Below, piece after piece: positions 52,455 through 60,556 of a DNA stretch of 64,000 bases. Position numbers and translations under genes: made by a program. The stretch is from NCBI RefSeq assembly GCF_000454065.1, contig NZ_KE695649.1:184624-248623 (forward strand), in the 5' to 3' direction. The stretch is from Brevibacillus thermoruber 423. Lineage in GTDB: Bacteria; Bacillota; Bacilli; Brevibacillales; Brevibacillaceae. Under the pieces are notes generated by a model. That model did not search any database, had not been told where the DNA came from, and was given only the letters and a program-made list of their open reading frames with translations. Position 1 is the stretch's first letter; the number at the start of each line of letters is the position of its first letter.

Positions 52455-53264
52455 ATGGTGGAACTCCGCGGTGTTCTACATGGGCTGGCCCACCAGTACC
52501 ACGGCAAGGATCAGCCTGTCGACTACTATCTGCAGGTGGGAGAAGACCGGCTGCCGTTGAACGAATGGCTGGGCCGGGAACTGACCATCGCCTTTCTCGG
52601 CGAGAAAAACTGCATCGCCTGCGGACGCAAGACCAACAAGACCTTTAACAACGGGTACTGCTACCCCTGTTTTACCAAGCTGCCGGAAAACGACTTGTGC
52701 ATCGTCAAGCCGCACGAATGCCACTACGATCAGGGGACCTGTCGGGACGCCAGCTTCGGGGAGGCGCATTGCATGATTCCGCACTACGTCTACCTGGCCG
52801 TATCCAGCGACGTGAAGGTGGGGCTGACGCGAAAAAACAACGAGCTCAAGCGCTGGGTGGACCAGGGGGCCATCCGCGCCATTCCGATCGCGGAGGTGCC
52901 GACTCGGCGCATGGCGGGAGAACTGGAGGTACACCTGAGCCAGTTTTTGCCGGACAAGACCAACTGGCGAAAAATGCTGAAAGGGGACGTCAAGGAAGTG
53001 GATCTCCTGGCCCTGCGCGAAGAGGTGTACGCCCACTTCCCCGAGGAGTTCAAGCCGTTTCAGTACCGGGAGGACGAATGGGTGGACATCACCTATCCGA
53101 TTCTGGAGTCGCTGGACAAGATCCATTCGCTGACGCTGGACAAGCAGGAGAGCGTCGGCGGCAAGCTGATCGGCGTCAAGGCCCAGTACCTGATTTTTGA
53201 AAACGGCGTCTTCCAGGCGAAAAAACACGCCGGTTATCAGGTGCAGGTGACTGTCTCCGCCTGA
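52455..53264 (+). CDS. DUF2797 protein with Cys cluster and GIY-YIG-like segment
   Basis: A 269-residue protein. The N-terminal third has CIACGRKTNKTFNNGYCYPC (residues about 52-71), a four-Cys zinc-binding pattern. Two further Cys follow in CIVKPHECHYDQGTCRDASFG. The middle has HYVYLAVSSDVKVGLTRKNNELKRWVDQGA, where Y-x-Y-L and V-K-V-G-L-T-R recall the GIY-YIG nuclease core. The tail after about residue 200 is strand-rich. DUF2797 proteins are uncharacterised. The catalytic Arg/Glu of true GIY-YIG enzymes is not clearly placed. GGAGGAGAG precedes the ATG. Confidence 0.8.
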   Translation: MVELRGVLHGLAHQYHGKDQPVDYYLQVGEDRLPLNEWLGRELTIAFLGEKNCIACGRKTNKTFNNGYCYPCFTKLPENDLCIVKPHECHYDQGTCRDASFGEAHCMIPHYVYLAVSSDVKVGLTRKNNELKRWVDQGAIRAIPIAEVPTRRMAGELEVHLSQFLPDKTNWRKMLKGDVKEVDLLALREEVYAHFPEEFKPFQYREDEWVDITYPILESLDKIHSLTLDKQESVGGKLIGVKAQYLIFENGVFQAKKHAGYQVQVTVSA

Positions 53265-53328
53265 CGTGCATAAAGCGGCCGCCTGATCTCCACACTGTAA
53301 GACATCGGAGTGGAGGAGGCGAACGCAC

Positions 53329-53508
53329 GTGACCCAAGAGCGGATTCAATACACGGAACCGTTGACCGGCACGCTCGCGGAAGCGGCAGAGGCGGACCCG
53401 CTGGGGGTGCCCTTTTCGCCGCTGGCGCAGACGTGGCAGGTCAATCCGGGGGCGGAAGCGGCCGAGCCGGGCGGCGCGCCCGGTGAACCGGCACGGACAA
53501 CGGAATAA
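53329..53508 (+). CDS. Small acidic hypothetical protein (59 residues)
   Basis: A GTG start with GGAGGAGG nine bases upstream, a frame of 59 residues and a strong hairpin right after the stop. The protein is acidic and Pro/Ala/Glu/Gly-rich: MTQERIQYTEPLTGTLAEAA at the start, a PLGVPFSPLAQTWQV middle segment, and a PGAEAAEPGGAPGEPARTTE tail. It has no signal or membrane helix. I know no family. Small acidic proteins with such tails occur among spore proteins of Bacillales, but this is a guess. Confidence 0.55.
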   Translation: MTQERIQYTEPLTGTLAEAAEADPLGVPFSPLAQTWQVNPGAEAAEPGGAPGEPARTTE

Positions 53509-53524
53509 GCGACTGCACGACAGG

Positions 53525-53562
53525 GAGCGGCAGTCGGCGGTACGCGCGGCTGCCGTTCTTTT
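53525..53562 (+). terminator. Terminator after the 59-residue ORF
   Basis: GAGCGGCAG-T-CG and CG-G-CTGCCGTTC pair as a 12-bp stem with two G-T pairs, followed by TTTT. Confidence 0.8.
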
Positions 53563-53704
53563 GTAATATCGGAAAGTATAAAATTTTGGGGGTTTTTCGC
53601 AGTTGAAGATACGTCCCTCATGTTTACCGCTGCTTGGCAAGGTGGTGTAATCGCGCTTTATCCCTTAGCAAAACCGAGTGACTCTGCCAAGCATGCTGCG
53701 CCTG

Positions 53705-54943
53705 TTAACGGCTCAGCTTGGTCAATGTCGCGATTGCTTTTTTATACGCCGCTGCATCTTTCGGATTTTTTTCGGCTTTCACTTTTGTCAGCAGCTTTGC
53801 TGCCAGCTTCTTCATTTCCGCAGGATGAGCTTGCGCAAATTGCTTGAGCTTATTGTTGACCAGATAGTCGACATACCAATAAAATTCTCCATTATATATA
53901 CTGACGTCCAGCTTATCCAGTCCTGCCATGAACGATTGGTACCATTGCAGGCGGAGCTGTTTTTTGGTTGCTACTGCTATTTCCTTCTGCCCGACAAATG
54001 CATCGATCATTTCGATCGCCTGGGAGTAATCCTGGTAGTATCGTTCATTCTCTTTGATCTCAGCATTGTTTTGCTTGAGGACATTGATGATCACTTCCTG
54101 TGTAGTGGCAATCATATTGTTTTTGAATGCAGTTCCAAGTTGGGTTTTGTATGCGCTGTAAATGTCCGTCGCGTTTCTAATTTTGTACTCGAGATTCAAA
54201 CTTTGATCGGCCTGAACCAGATTCAGATAATTTCTGGTGTACGTATCGTACAGCTCTTGCACAGTATCATGGTAGTTCGACTCCAGCGACTTGGTGAATT
54301 CCGCAATCGATCTCATGGCAACCGAATGCGCCCAGCTGTATTCGGAGAAGCTGCCACCTGGGATATAGTCGGCGAATTGGGGCAAATCGTGCTGAAAACG
54401 ATCAAGCACGGCGACGACACCATTCATGTATGCATAAAGATACTCGGTGTCGCGATCGGCTACCCAGCTCTCCTGCCAAGATGCATCCACATAGAGTTCG
54501 CGCGCTTTGGATACAGCGTAGGTTAAAACTTTCACATCGTTCGCGGAGACTTCTTTCATCTTGGACGTATAGGTCAGCATATCCAGTATCGTCGCTTGTA
54601 CGTCTTCACGAACTTTGTTGTACGGCGCTCGCTCGTTTGCCTTGTACAGATCGATGATCTCCGATTCTTTCTGAAGAATGTCCTTAACCTTATCTAAGAT
54701 GTATACCTGCTCCGGGGTCAACGTATCGTTTTTCAACTGCATTTCATAAAAAACCGGGCCAATCCCCATGTAGAGATCTCTTCCTGCACGACAGCCCATG
54801 CCGCATTCCTTATTTTTTTCCGCTTCCAACCGCTGCTGGTCTGCTTTTTTCATTTTTTCGACAATCGGCGACGCAGCTGATGCTGAGATGGTGGTAAACA
54901 GGCTGAGCGATGCAAAAAGCATGATCGATTTTTTGAACTTCAT
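53705..54943 (-). CDS. Secreted helical protein of unknown function
   Basis: A 410-residue protein starting MKFKKSIMLFASLSLFTTIS, after GGAGGG. The signal peptide ends near SASAAS. The first mature segment contains KNKECGMGCRAGRD with a CxxxC pair. The rest is almost entirely helical, with long amphipathic stretches rich in Tyr, Glu, Lys and Asn, and no repeat I can define. The Lys-rich C-terminus ends AIATLTKLSR. The gene is distinctly AT-richer than its neighbours and is flanked by inverted repeats, which may point to transfer. I recognise no family. An in-frame ATG 12 codons earlier is possible but lacks a site. Confidence 0.7.
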   Translation of the reverse strand: MKFKKSIMLFASLSLFTTISASAASPIVEKMKKADQQRLEAEKNKECGMGCRAGRDLYMGIGPVFYEMQLKNDTLTPEQVYILDKVKDILQKESEIIDLYKANERAPYNKVREDVQATILDMLTYTSKMKEVSANDVKVLTYAVSKARELYVDASWQESWVADRDTEYLYAYMNGVVAVLDRFQHDLPQFADYIPGGSFSEYSWAHSVAMRSIAEFTKSLESNYHDTVQELYDTYTRNYLNLVQADQSLNLEYKIRNATDIYSAYKTQLGTAFKNNMIATTQEVIINVLKQNNAEIKENERYYQDYSQAIEMIDAFVGQKEIAVATKKQLRLQWYQSFMAGLDKLDVSIYNGEFYWYVDYLVNNKLKQFAQAHPAEMKKLAAKLLTKVKAEKNPKDAAAYKKAIATLTKLSR

Positions 54944-55292
54944 CAATGTCCCTCCAAGCATGTTTATCCAGTAAATCAAGTCATCGATAGTCTGACGTTT
55001 TTATTACCAATTTCGTTACATTTCACCAGAAACCTGTACACGTCGTCCATCGGAAACAGTCGAACTAAGGCTTTGCCCGCGCCAAGGCTTGGCAAAGCCA
55101 AGTTTTCTAACCTGCTCACGGCCGCCCCCGGCTGAACAAGAGAGGGTCCAATGGAATCGTCACTTGTCATGAACGTTTTCTTGCTGCCTTCAGACAGATA
55201 CCTTTTTTGCTGCCAGGGCCATCATGGTATGCTAGAAGCAGGAACCATTCTTTCCACCTGCTTTTTATAACGAGTGTTCGAGGTGAACCAGT
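54944..55292. other. Non-coding interval with a hairpin
   Basis: No gene is supported. GGCTTTGCC (55069-55077) and GGCAAAGCC (55091-55099) pair perfectly, with an alternative pairing CTTGGC-AAA-GCCAAG. A 64-residue minus-strand frame (54976-55170) lacks a ribosome site. TTTTGC-17 bp-TATGCT (55205-55233) is a possible promoter for the Spx/ArsC-like gene. Confidence 0.4.
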
Positions 55293-55655
55293 ATGACGAT
55301 CAAAGCATACCTCTACGACAAATGCGGCACCTGCCGCAAAGCGAAGCAGTGGCTCAACCGGCACGGTGTCGCCATTGAGGAGATTCCCATCGTCGAGGCG
55401 CCGCCGTCCAAGGAGGAGCTGCGCCGGATGTGGCAGGCGAGCGGGCTCGACCTGCGCAAGTTTTTCAACACCAGCGGCCAGCACTACCGTGAACTGGGGC
55501 TGAAGGACAAGCTGCCCGCGATGAGCGAGGACGAGATGCTGGAACTGCTTTCGTCCAACGGCAAGCTGATCAAGCGTCCGCTGGTGACGGACGGCAGGAC
55601 GGTAACAGTTGGCTTCAAGGAAGACGAGTACGAAAAAGCGTGGGGGGCGCGCTGA
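55293..55655 (+). CDS. Spx/ArsC-family protein (YusI-like)
   Basis: A 120-residue thioredoxin-fold protein with the redox pair Cys11/Cys14 in YDKCGTCRKAKQWL, close to the N-terminus as in ArsC/Spx/MgsR/YusI. DLRKFFNTSGQHYRELGL and LIKRPLVTDGRTVTVGFKEDEY are the family segments. The conserved RP of RPLV replaces the cis-Pro region. YusI is placed near fad and gcvH in B. subtilis, and gcvH is nearby here. It is probably a redox protein rather than an arsenate reductase; no ars genes adjoin. It is two bases upstream of the aminotransferase gene. Confidence 0.85.
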   Translation: MTIKAYLYDKCGTCRKAKQWLNRHGVAIEEIPIVEAPPSKEELRRMWQASGLDLRKFFNTSGQHYRELGLKDKLPAMSEDEMLELLSSNGKLIKRPLVTDGRTVTVGFKEDEYEKAWGAR

Positions 55656-55657
55656 CG

Positions 55658-56848
55658 ATGCGGACCCCGTCGCGGCGTTTGGAGCACCTGTCGTCGGCGA
55701 TATTTTCCGAACTCGCGAGGCGCAAGCGGAGCGCGGCGCAGCGCCGTCCCGTCATCGACCTGAGCATCGGCAGTCCGGACCAGCCGCCCGCGCCTGAGCT
55801 GGTGGACGTGCTGGTCGAAGCCGTGCGGCAGCCGGGAGCGTTCGGCTATCCGATGACCGACGGGACGGACGAATTTCGCGCCGAAGTGGCCCACTGGTAC
55901 CGGTACCGGTTCGGCGTCGCGCTCGATCCCGACAGGGAGGTACACTCGCTGATGGGCTCCCAGGACGGTCTGGCCCACTTTGCCCTGGCCTGGGCCGACC
56001 CCGGCGACGTGGTGCTGGTGCCGGACCCGGGGTATCCCATCTACGCCGGCAGCGTCCGTTTGGCGGGGGCCGACCTGTACCCGATGCCGCTGCGGGCGGA
56101 AAACGACTTCCTGCCCGATCTGGCGAAAATTCCGGAAGAGGTGGCCCGGCGCGCCCGCTTCATGATTCTCAACTATCCGAACAACCCGGTGTCTGCCGTG
56201 GCCCCGCTCTCCTTTTTTGAACAGGTGGTGTCCTTTGCCAAACAGCACGACATCATCGTGGTGCACGACCTGGCCTACTCGGAAATGGCGTTTGACGGTT
56301 ATCGGCCGCCCAGTTTTCTGCAGGCGCCCGGAGCCAAAGACGTGGGCATCGAGTTCAACTCGTTTTCCAAAAGCTTCAACATGGCCGGCTGCCGGATCGC
56401 CTACGTGGTAGGCAATGAAGAGATCATCAAGCCGCTGGCCGCGGTCAAATCCAACGTGGATTACGGCGTCTTTCTCCCTGTGCAGCAGATGGCGGTGGCG
56501 GCGCTGCGGCTGGACAGGGAGTCGGGTTCGCCAAACGCGGTGGGCCCCCTCTACCAGGAACGGCGTGACGTGTTGCTCGCTGCGCTGCGGGAAGCGGGCT
56601 GGTCGATCGAGCCGCCCAAGGCGACCATGTTTGTCTGGGCGCCGGTGCCGGCCGGATGGAGTTCCCGGGCGTTTGCCTTTGCCCTGCTGGAAGAAGCGGG
56701 CGTGGTGGTCGTCCCCGGCAGCGCATTCGGCGCGGAAGGAGAAGGCTACGTGCGCATTGCTCTGGTGCAGCCGCCGGACGTGCTGCGGGAAGCGGCCGAC
56801 AGGATCGCGGCATCCGGCATTTTGCAAAGAAGGCCGACCGGCGTATAG
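55658..56848 (+). CDS. PLP-dependent class I/II aminotransferase (LL-diaminopimelate aminotransferase-like)
   Basis: A 396-residue fold-type I aminotransferase. VIDLSIGSPDQPPAPELVDVL and GYPMTDGTDEFRAEVAHWY mark the N-terminal part and LMGSQDGLAHFALAWADPGD the cofactor-phosphate region. NYPNNPVSAVA gives the Asn-Pro pair, VVHDLAYSEMAFDG the Asp/Tyr pair and FNSFSKSFNMAGCRIAYVVG the Schiff-base Lys. These segments resemble the DapL/LL-DAP and PatA groups rather than AspB. The start is the ATG two bases after the upstream stop. The methionine-salvage transaminase MtnE is missing from the mtn cluster; whether this enzyme fills that step is speculation. Confidence 0.85.
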   Translation: MRTPSRRLEHLSSAIFSELARRKRSAAQRRPVIDLSIGSPDQPPAPELVDVLVEAVRQPGAFGYPMTDGTDEFRAEVAHWYRYRFGVALDPDREVHSLMGSQDGLAHFALAWADPGDVVLVPDPGYPIYAGSVRLAGADLYPMPLRAENDFLPDLAKIPEEVARRARFMILNYPNNPVSAVAPLSFFEQVVSFAKQHDIIVVHDLAYSEMAFDGYRPPSFLQAPGAKDVGIEFNSFSKSFNMAGCRIAYVVGNEEIIKPLAAVKSNVDYGVFLPVQQMAVAALRLDRESGSPNAVGPLYQERRDVLLAALREAGWSIEPPKATMFVWAPVPAGWSSRAFAFALLEEAGVVVVPGSAFGAEGEGYVRIALVQPPDVLREAADRIAASGILQRRPTGV

Positions 56849-56919
56849 ACTCCCCCGCGAGTGGAAAACCTAGCTGTTGGGCCATTGAGATGGAATTACA
56901 GGTTGAAATGATTCCTATA

Positions 56920-56953
56920 TTATATTGACTATAAAGAGTTCCGTTGATATGAT
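56920..56953 (+). promoter_or_regulatory. Peroxiredoxin promoter with PerR-like box
   Basis: TTGACT (56925-56930), a 17-bp spacer and TATGAT (56948-56953) form a strong promoter. TTATATTGACTATAA (56920-56934) matches the Bacillus PerR consensus TTATAATNATTATAA at 12 of 14 defined bases and overlaps the -35. This position would allow peroxide-responsive repression. Confidence 0.7.
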
Positions 56954-56996
56954 GAGAACTGTAGGCAATACAACAATTCCAAGGAGGTTGTTACAT

Positions 56997-57545
56997 ATGG
57001 CACAACGTCTTGTTGGTCTTCCGGCCCCTGACTTTACTCTGGAAACCGCTCTCGGCAACGGCAAGGATTTCGGTAAGGTTTCCCTCTCCGACTACCGCGG
57101 CAAATGGCTGGTGCTGTTCTTCTATCCGCTCGACTTTACTTTCGTGTGCCCGACGGAAATCATCGCGCTGAGCGATGCGATCGAAGACTTCAAGGATCTG
57201 GATGCGGAAGTGCTCGGCGTATCCGTTGACTCCAAGCACTCCCACCGCGCATGGATCAACACTCCGCGCGACCAAAACGGTCTGGGCGGCCTGAACTACC
57301 CGCTCGCTTCCGACTTCAACAAAACCACCGCTCGCGCTTACGGCGTTCTGGATGAAGAAGCCGGCGTAGCATTCCGCGGTCTGTTCATCATTGACCCGGA
57401 AGGCATTCTGCGCTACCAAGTGGTAACCGATCTGAACATCGGCCGCTCCGTAGACGAAACGCTGCGCGTGCTGCAAGCACTGCAATCCGGCGGTCTGTGC
57501 CCGGCCAACTGGCGTCCGGGTGAAGCTCACCTGACTGCGAAGTAA
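56997..57545 (+). CDS. 2-Cys peroxiredoxin (YkuU/AhpC-like)
   Basis: Thiol peroxidase of 182 residues, starting [20 protein letters not shown] after AAGGAGG. The peroxidatic cysteine is Cys51 in [13 protein letters not shown]; the resolving cysteine is Cys168 in [12 protein letters not shown]. The length and the C-terminal GE.H tail fit the typical 2-Cys group (YkuU) rather than a 1-Cys enzyme. Codon use is visibly more biased, with frequent GCT, TCC and CTG-rich highly-expressed-type codons, suggesting high expression. It is a single gene with strong promoter and terminator. Confidence 0.94.
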   Translation: MAQRLVGLPAPDFTLETALGNGKDFGKVSLSDYRGKWLVLFFYPLDFTFVCPTEIIALSDAIEDFKDLDAEVLGVSVDSKHSHRAWINTPRDQNGLGGLNYPLASDFNKTTARAYGVLDEEAGVAFRGLFIIDPEGILRYQVVTDLNIGRSVDETLRVLQALQSGGLCPANWRPGEAHLTAK

Positions 57546-57564
57546 GAATCGCGACAACAGGATG

Positions 57565-57603
57565 AAAAAGGGTCTAACAACCTGCTGTTAGACCCTTTTT
57601 TTG
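57565..57603 (+). terminator. Terminator after the peroxiredoxin gene
   Basis: AAAAAGGGTCTAACA and TGTTAGACCCTTTTT form a perfect 15-bp stem with a 6-nt loop and a T-run. Confidence 0.95.
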
Positions 57604-57692
57604 CAGGATCGAAGTGCGGCGACTCCTATCAATAGTAGGGCCGCTTTCGGCATATGCTTTTCTGTAGGAACTCGAAAGGAGATGTGCTTTCC

Positions 57693-58145
57693 ATGCGTTT
57701 GCGCGAAGAACTGCCTGATTTCCCCGGTGTGACGGAATGGGTCAACGGACAGGCGAGCAAGTCCGAACTGGCCGGCAAACCGGTCCTGGTTCACTTCTGG
57801 TCGATTAGCTGTTACATGTGCAAGGAGTCGCTGCCGCAGGTCAACGAGTGGCGCGATAAATACGCCGCCAACGGCCTGCAGGTGGTGGGCATCCACATGC
57901 CGCGCTCCGAAGCGGATACCAACGTGGAGGCGATCAAGGAAACCATCGCCGAGTACAAGCTGACGCACCCGATTGCCATCGACAACCAGATGAAGACCAC
58001 CGACGCGTTCCAAAACGAATACGTCCCGGCTTTCTACCTGTTTGACGAAAACCTGCAGCTCCGCCACTTCCAGGCGGGCGAGAAGGGGCTCAACCTGGTG
58101 AAGAAACGCCTTCATCGAATTTTGGGGATTGAAGAGGAATCCTAG
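57693..58145 (+). CDS. Thioredoxin-like TlpA/ResA-family protein
   Basis: A 150-residue thioredoxin-fold protein starting MRLREELPDFPGVTEWVNGQ. The redox pair Cys40/Cys43 is in VHFWSISCYMCKESLPQ, followed by the TlpA/AhpC-like strand LQVVGIHMPRSEADTNVEAIKETI and the cis-Pro segment YVPAFYLFDE. No signal peptide or anchor is present, so it is cytoplasmic, unlike ResA. The ribosome site AAAGGAG is 11 bases upstream. It lies just behind the peroxiredoxin terminator and 60 bp ahead of gcvH, so it may form part of a thiol-redox group. Confidence 0.88.
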   Translation: MRLREELPDFPGVTEWVNGQASKSELAGKPVLVHFWSISCYMCKESLPQVNEWRDKYAANGLQVVGIHMPRSEADTNVEAIKETIAEYKLTHPIAIDNQMKTTDAFQNEYVPAFYLFDENLQLRHFQAGEKGLNLVKKRLHRILGIEEES

Positions 58146-58204
58146 AGCGTTTGTCCAATAAGTAAGGGGTAATTGACTGTACCCGATAGGAGGATACGTG
58201 AGCG

Positions 58205-58585
58205 ATGGAATTCCCGAAACACCTTCGTTACAGTGAAGAGCACGAGTGGGTGCGCGTAGAAGGAAACAAGGCGTATATCGGCATTACGGCTTTTGCCCAA
58301 TCCGAGCTGGGCGACATCGTGTTCGTCGAACTGCCGGAAGTAGGGGCCGAGATCAAGCAGGATGAACCGTTTGGCAGCGTGGAGTCGGTCAAGACCGTAT
58401 CCGAGCTGTATGCTCCTGTCAGCGGAAAAGTGGTGGAGGTAAACGGCGAGCTGGAAAACGCGCCGGAGCTGGTCAACACGTCGCCGTACGAACAGGCGTG
58501 GATGATCGTCGTGGAAATGTCCGATCCGAGCGAGCTGGATAAGCTGCTGGACGCGGACAAATACGAAGCGATGGTAAAAGAATAG
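58205..58585 (+). CDS. gcvH: Glycine cleavage system H protein
   Basis: Lipoyl carrier of the glycine cleavage system, 126 residues. Lys63 in [19 protein letters not shown] is the lipoylation site. The N-terminal [24 protein letters not shown] and C-terminal [18 protein letters not shown] segments are standard. The gcvT/gcvP genes are not in the window. In Bacillales, GcvH also serves as a lipoyl relay for lipoate assembly (LipM/LipL route), which may explain its free-standing position. Confidence 0.97.
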   Translation: MEFPKHLRYSEEHEWVRVEGNKAYIGITAFAQSELGDIVFVELPEVGAEIKQDEPFGSVESVKTVSELYAPVSGKVVEVNGELENAPELVNTSPYEQAWMIVVEMSDPSELDKLLDADKYEAMVKE

Positions 58586-58596
58586 GCACGTGGACG

Positions 58597-58628
58597 AAAA
58601 GGCCGGAAGCGGTATGCTCCGGCCTTTT
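58597..58628 (+). terminator. Terminator after gcvH
   Basis: AAAAGGCCGGA and TCCGGCCTTTT form a perfect 11-bp stem with a 10-nt loop. Confidence 0.9.
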
Positions 58629-58952
58629 GTGCATGGGGCGGCCGGGGCTCCGGGACGGGCCAAGCGGCGGGACACCACGAAACTGCTGCCCGATGAGGGG
58701 GAGAAAACGCGCCGGGCTGCGGGCGGCGGCGTCCAGGCAGGAGCGGAAAATGCGCCGGAAATGTTCGGACTAGTCAGAAAAAAGTGGTCAGTGCTGTTGT
58801 TTTCCGATACAATAGGAGTACGATTTCACCCCTTCCGCGCAGGGTACTGGTATCATTTGCGTCTGGAGTTGACGTCCGTTTGTAGGCTACAATGCCTATA
58901 CAGACAGAATTCGTGCAAACGTGCAAGCGTTTGGCGAAAAGGAGGGAGAGGT
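58629..58952. other. Non-coding interval
   Basis: No gene is supported. A TACAAT -10-like element at 58808-58813 has only a weak -35 (TGGTCA, 17 bp upstream). It could drive the Cys-rich gene downstream. Confidence 0.35.
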
Positions 58953-59387
58953 ATGAGCTTTTGCTGCGGAGCCGGAATGGTCGGTTCGATCGGGACCGTG
59001 CGTCATTACAAGACGCTTGTGCACAACGTGCCCATCCTGTTTTGCCCGGTTTGCGACCGGATCGAAGTCCATCCGGCCATTGAGGGAGAGTACGAGATCT
59101 TGGTAGAGTATGCGCAGGGCGATAATGCACCGGAAGTCGACTTTGCCGACTTTGTGAGTGTTGACAATACATCCGAGTTGTTTGAGAATTGTAGCATGAC
59201 GGACGAAGCAGCCAGCTTCGCCGACGTGCTGAAACAGCAGATTGACATTTCCCTCGACTTGCTGGGCGTGGCGAAAGAGCTGAACGACGACGACTGGCGG
59301 GAAGCGCTGATGCTTCGCCTCAAGCGGTTGAGCGAGCGGCTGAAGCAGTACAACAAGCGGAAGGAAATGTCAAAGCGCAGCGTGTGA
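58953..59387 (+). CDS. Cys-rich conserved hypothetical protein
   Basis: A 144-residue protein starting MSFCCGAGMVGSIGTVRHYK after GGAGGG. CCG at the N-terminus and LFCPVCDRIEVHPAIEGEYEILVEYAQGD (a CPxC pair, about residues 36-64) suggest one zinc or metal site built from four cysteines. The second half is acidic then helical (SFADVLKQQIDISLDLLGVAKEL and LKRLSERLKQYNKRKEM). I do not know its function. A much longer in-frame start would begin inside the gcvH terminator and is not credible. Confidence 0.72.
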   Translation: MSFCCGAGMVGSIGTVRHYKTLVHNVPILFCPVCDRIEVHPAIEGEYEILVEYAQGDNAPEVDFADFVSVDNTSELFENCSMTDEAASFADVLKQQIDISLDLLGVAKELNDDDWREALMLRLKRLSERLKQYNKRKEMSKRSV

Positions 59388-59413
59388 TCGAGTTGACGTG
59401 GGAGGCAGTGTAA

Positions 59414-59806
59414 ATGTTTCATTTGAAAGGTGTACACCACATCGCCCTGAATTGCCGCGATGTCGTGAAGGTAGCTCGTTTTTTCAAAGACATATTGGAA
59501 GTTCCCATCCCGGATGAACACATGACAGAAGGAGCACCTATCTACTTTCAAATCGGCACTTACACACGGATTGGTCTCCATCCCTGCACCGGTGACGAAG
59601 GCAAAGGCGGCATCGGACAGGTGGATCACATCGCCTTTTCCGTGACCAGCCGGGCGGAGCTGGATTACCTGGTCGACAAGCTGGAGGCATGCAACATCTG
59701 CTACCGCGGCCCCATTGCCCGGCCGACCAGCTACAACCTCTATTTTGAAACGCCGGACGGCCACCATCTGGAGGTCCGCCTGGACAAGGACGAGTTTGAC
59801 GAGTAA
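59414..59806 (+). CDS. VOC-family (glyoxalase/bleomycin-resistance fold) protein
   Basis: A 130-residue protein with a single vicinal-oxygen-chelate domain. It starts MFHLKGVHHIALNCRDVVKVARFFKDIL; HHIAL carries a typical metal-ligand His. The second half has GQVDHIAFSVTSRAELDYLVDKLEA with DHIAF, and ends YNLYFETPDGHHLEVRLDKDEF with the metal-ligand Glu of TPDGHHLEV. This pattern of H...H...E fits a divalent-metal lyase or dioxygenase-like fold. The substrate cannot be read. GGAGG precedes the ATG. Confidence 0.85.
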   Translation: MFHLKGVHHIALNCRDVVKVARFFKDILEVPIPDEHMTEGAPIYFQIGTYTRIGLHPCTGDEGKGGIGQVDHIAFSVTSRAELDYLVDKLEACNICYRGPIARPTSYNLYFETPDGHHLEVRLDKDEFDE

Positions 59807-60017
59807 CCAAGCAGCGGCTTTGAGATAGATGGAGAACGGCATCTGCAGACGGCAGGTGCCGTTTTGCTGTCCCGAGGGCCATCTGCCGGCGTCCCGCCCT
59901 GCGGGTGTGTGTCGAGAAAAAGGGTGGCGGATGACACCAGCCGACATCGGCTCCGACTGCTCGTCAAAGGATTCGACCCGCCCCTCCCCGAACGTAAGGG
60001 AGAAGAAAAAGGAGGAG

Positions 60018-60359
60018 ATGGCGGTGGCGGTGTGTCTGGAGCGGCTGTTGGCGGAGAAGGCGGAACGGGTGGGGCGGAAAGCCCATTTGAAACCCTTGAC
60101 GGCCGGATGGGACCGGGTCGTGGGGATTGTCGCGGAAGATGTGCCGGCGCGCTACTGCCTGACGTTTTCCGGCGGCGGCGTGGCGTGTACGGCATGGCAG
60201 GAACCGGTCCATCTGGAAGTGCGGGGGCGCGCGCGTGATCTGGCGATGCTGTTCGGCGGCGATGAGCTGGCCTACCAGTACGCCAAGCAGCAGGTGTCCA
60301 CAAAGGGACGGATCGGCGACCGGCTGAAGCTGGAGGCGCTGCTCCGCTTGTCGGGCTGA
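60018..60359 (+). CDS. SCP2-like domain protein
   Basis: About 113 residues. Ending in GRARDLAMLFGGDELAYQYAKQQVSTKGRIGDRLKLEALLRL, with a middle strand YCLTFSGGGVACTAWQEPVHLEVRG, it matches the SCP2 sterol-carrier-like pattern of a small beta-sheet followed by helices. The start is ambiguous: the ATG used here is two bases after GGAGG, while a GTG two codons later is eight bases after it. Longer in-frame starts have no site. A lipid- or acyl-CoA-binding role is possible but unproven. Confidence 0.65.
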   Translation: MAVAVCLERLLAEKAERVGRKAHLKPLTAGWDRVVGIVAEDVPARYCLTFSGGGVACTAWQEPVHLEVRGRARDLAMLFGGDELAYQYAKQQVSTKGRIGDRLKLEALLRLSG

Positions 60360-60556
60360 ACGGCCGGATACGGATGGCGGCCGGAAGGGGCCAGGTGCGC
60401 CGTCGCGGCGCCGTGACTGTCCCCTGCGGTGCTGAGCCGGTCCTGTGCTATAATGGTCCCGGGAGAACGTTCCGGTCGGAAGACGAGACAACAGGGAACA
60501 GCCATGCTCGATGATGACGGAACATTCGCAATACGGTGAAAAAAGGAGAGGGGAAC

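Noticed and set aside
54976-55170. 64-residue minus-strand frame upstream of the AT-rich secreted protein
   Set aside because: No ribosome site, overlaps a hairpin and has no recognisable pattern; could be a gene remnant but cannot be supported.
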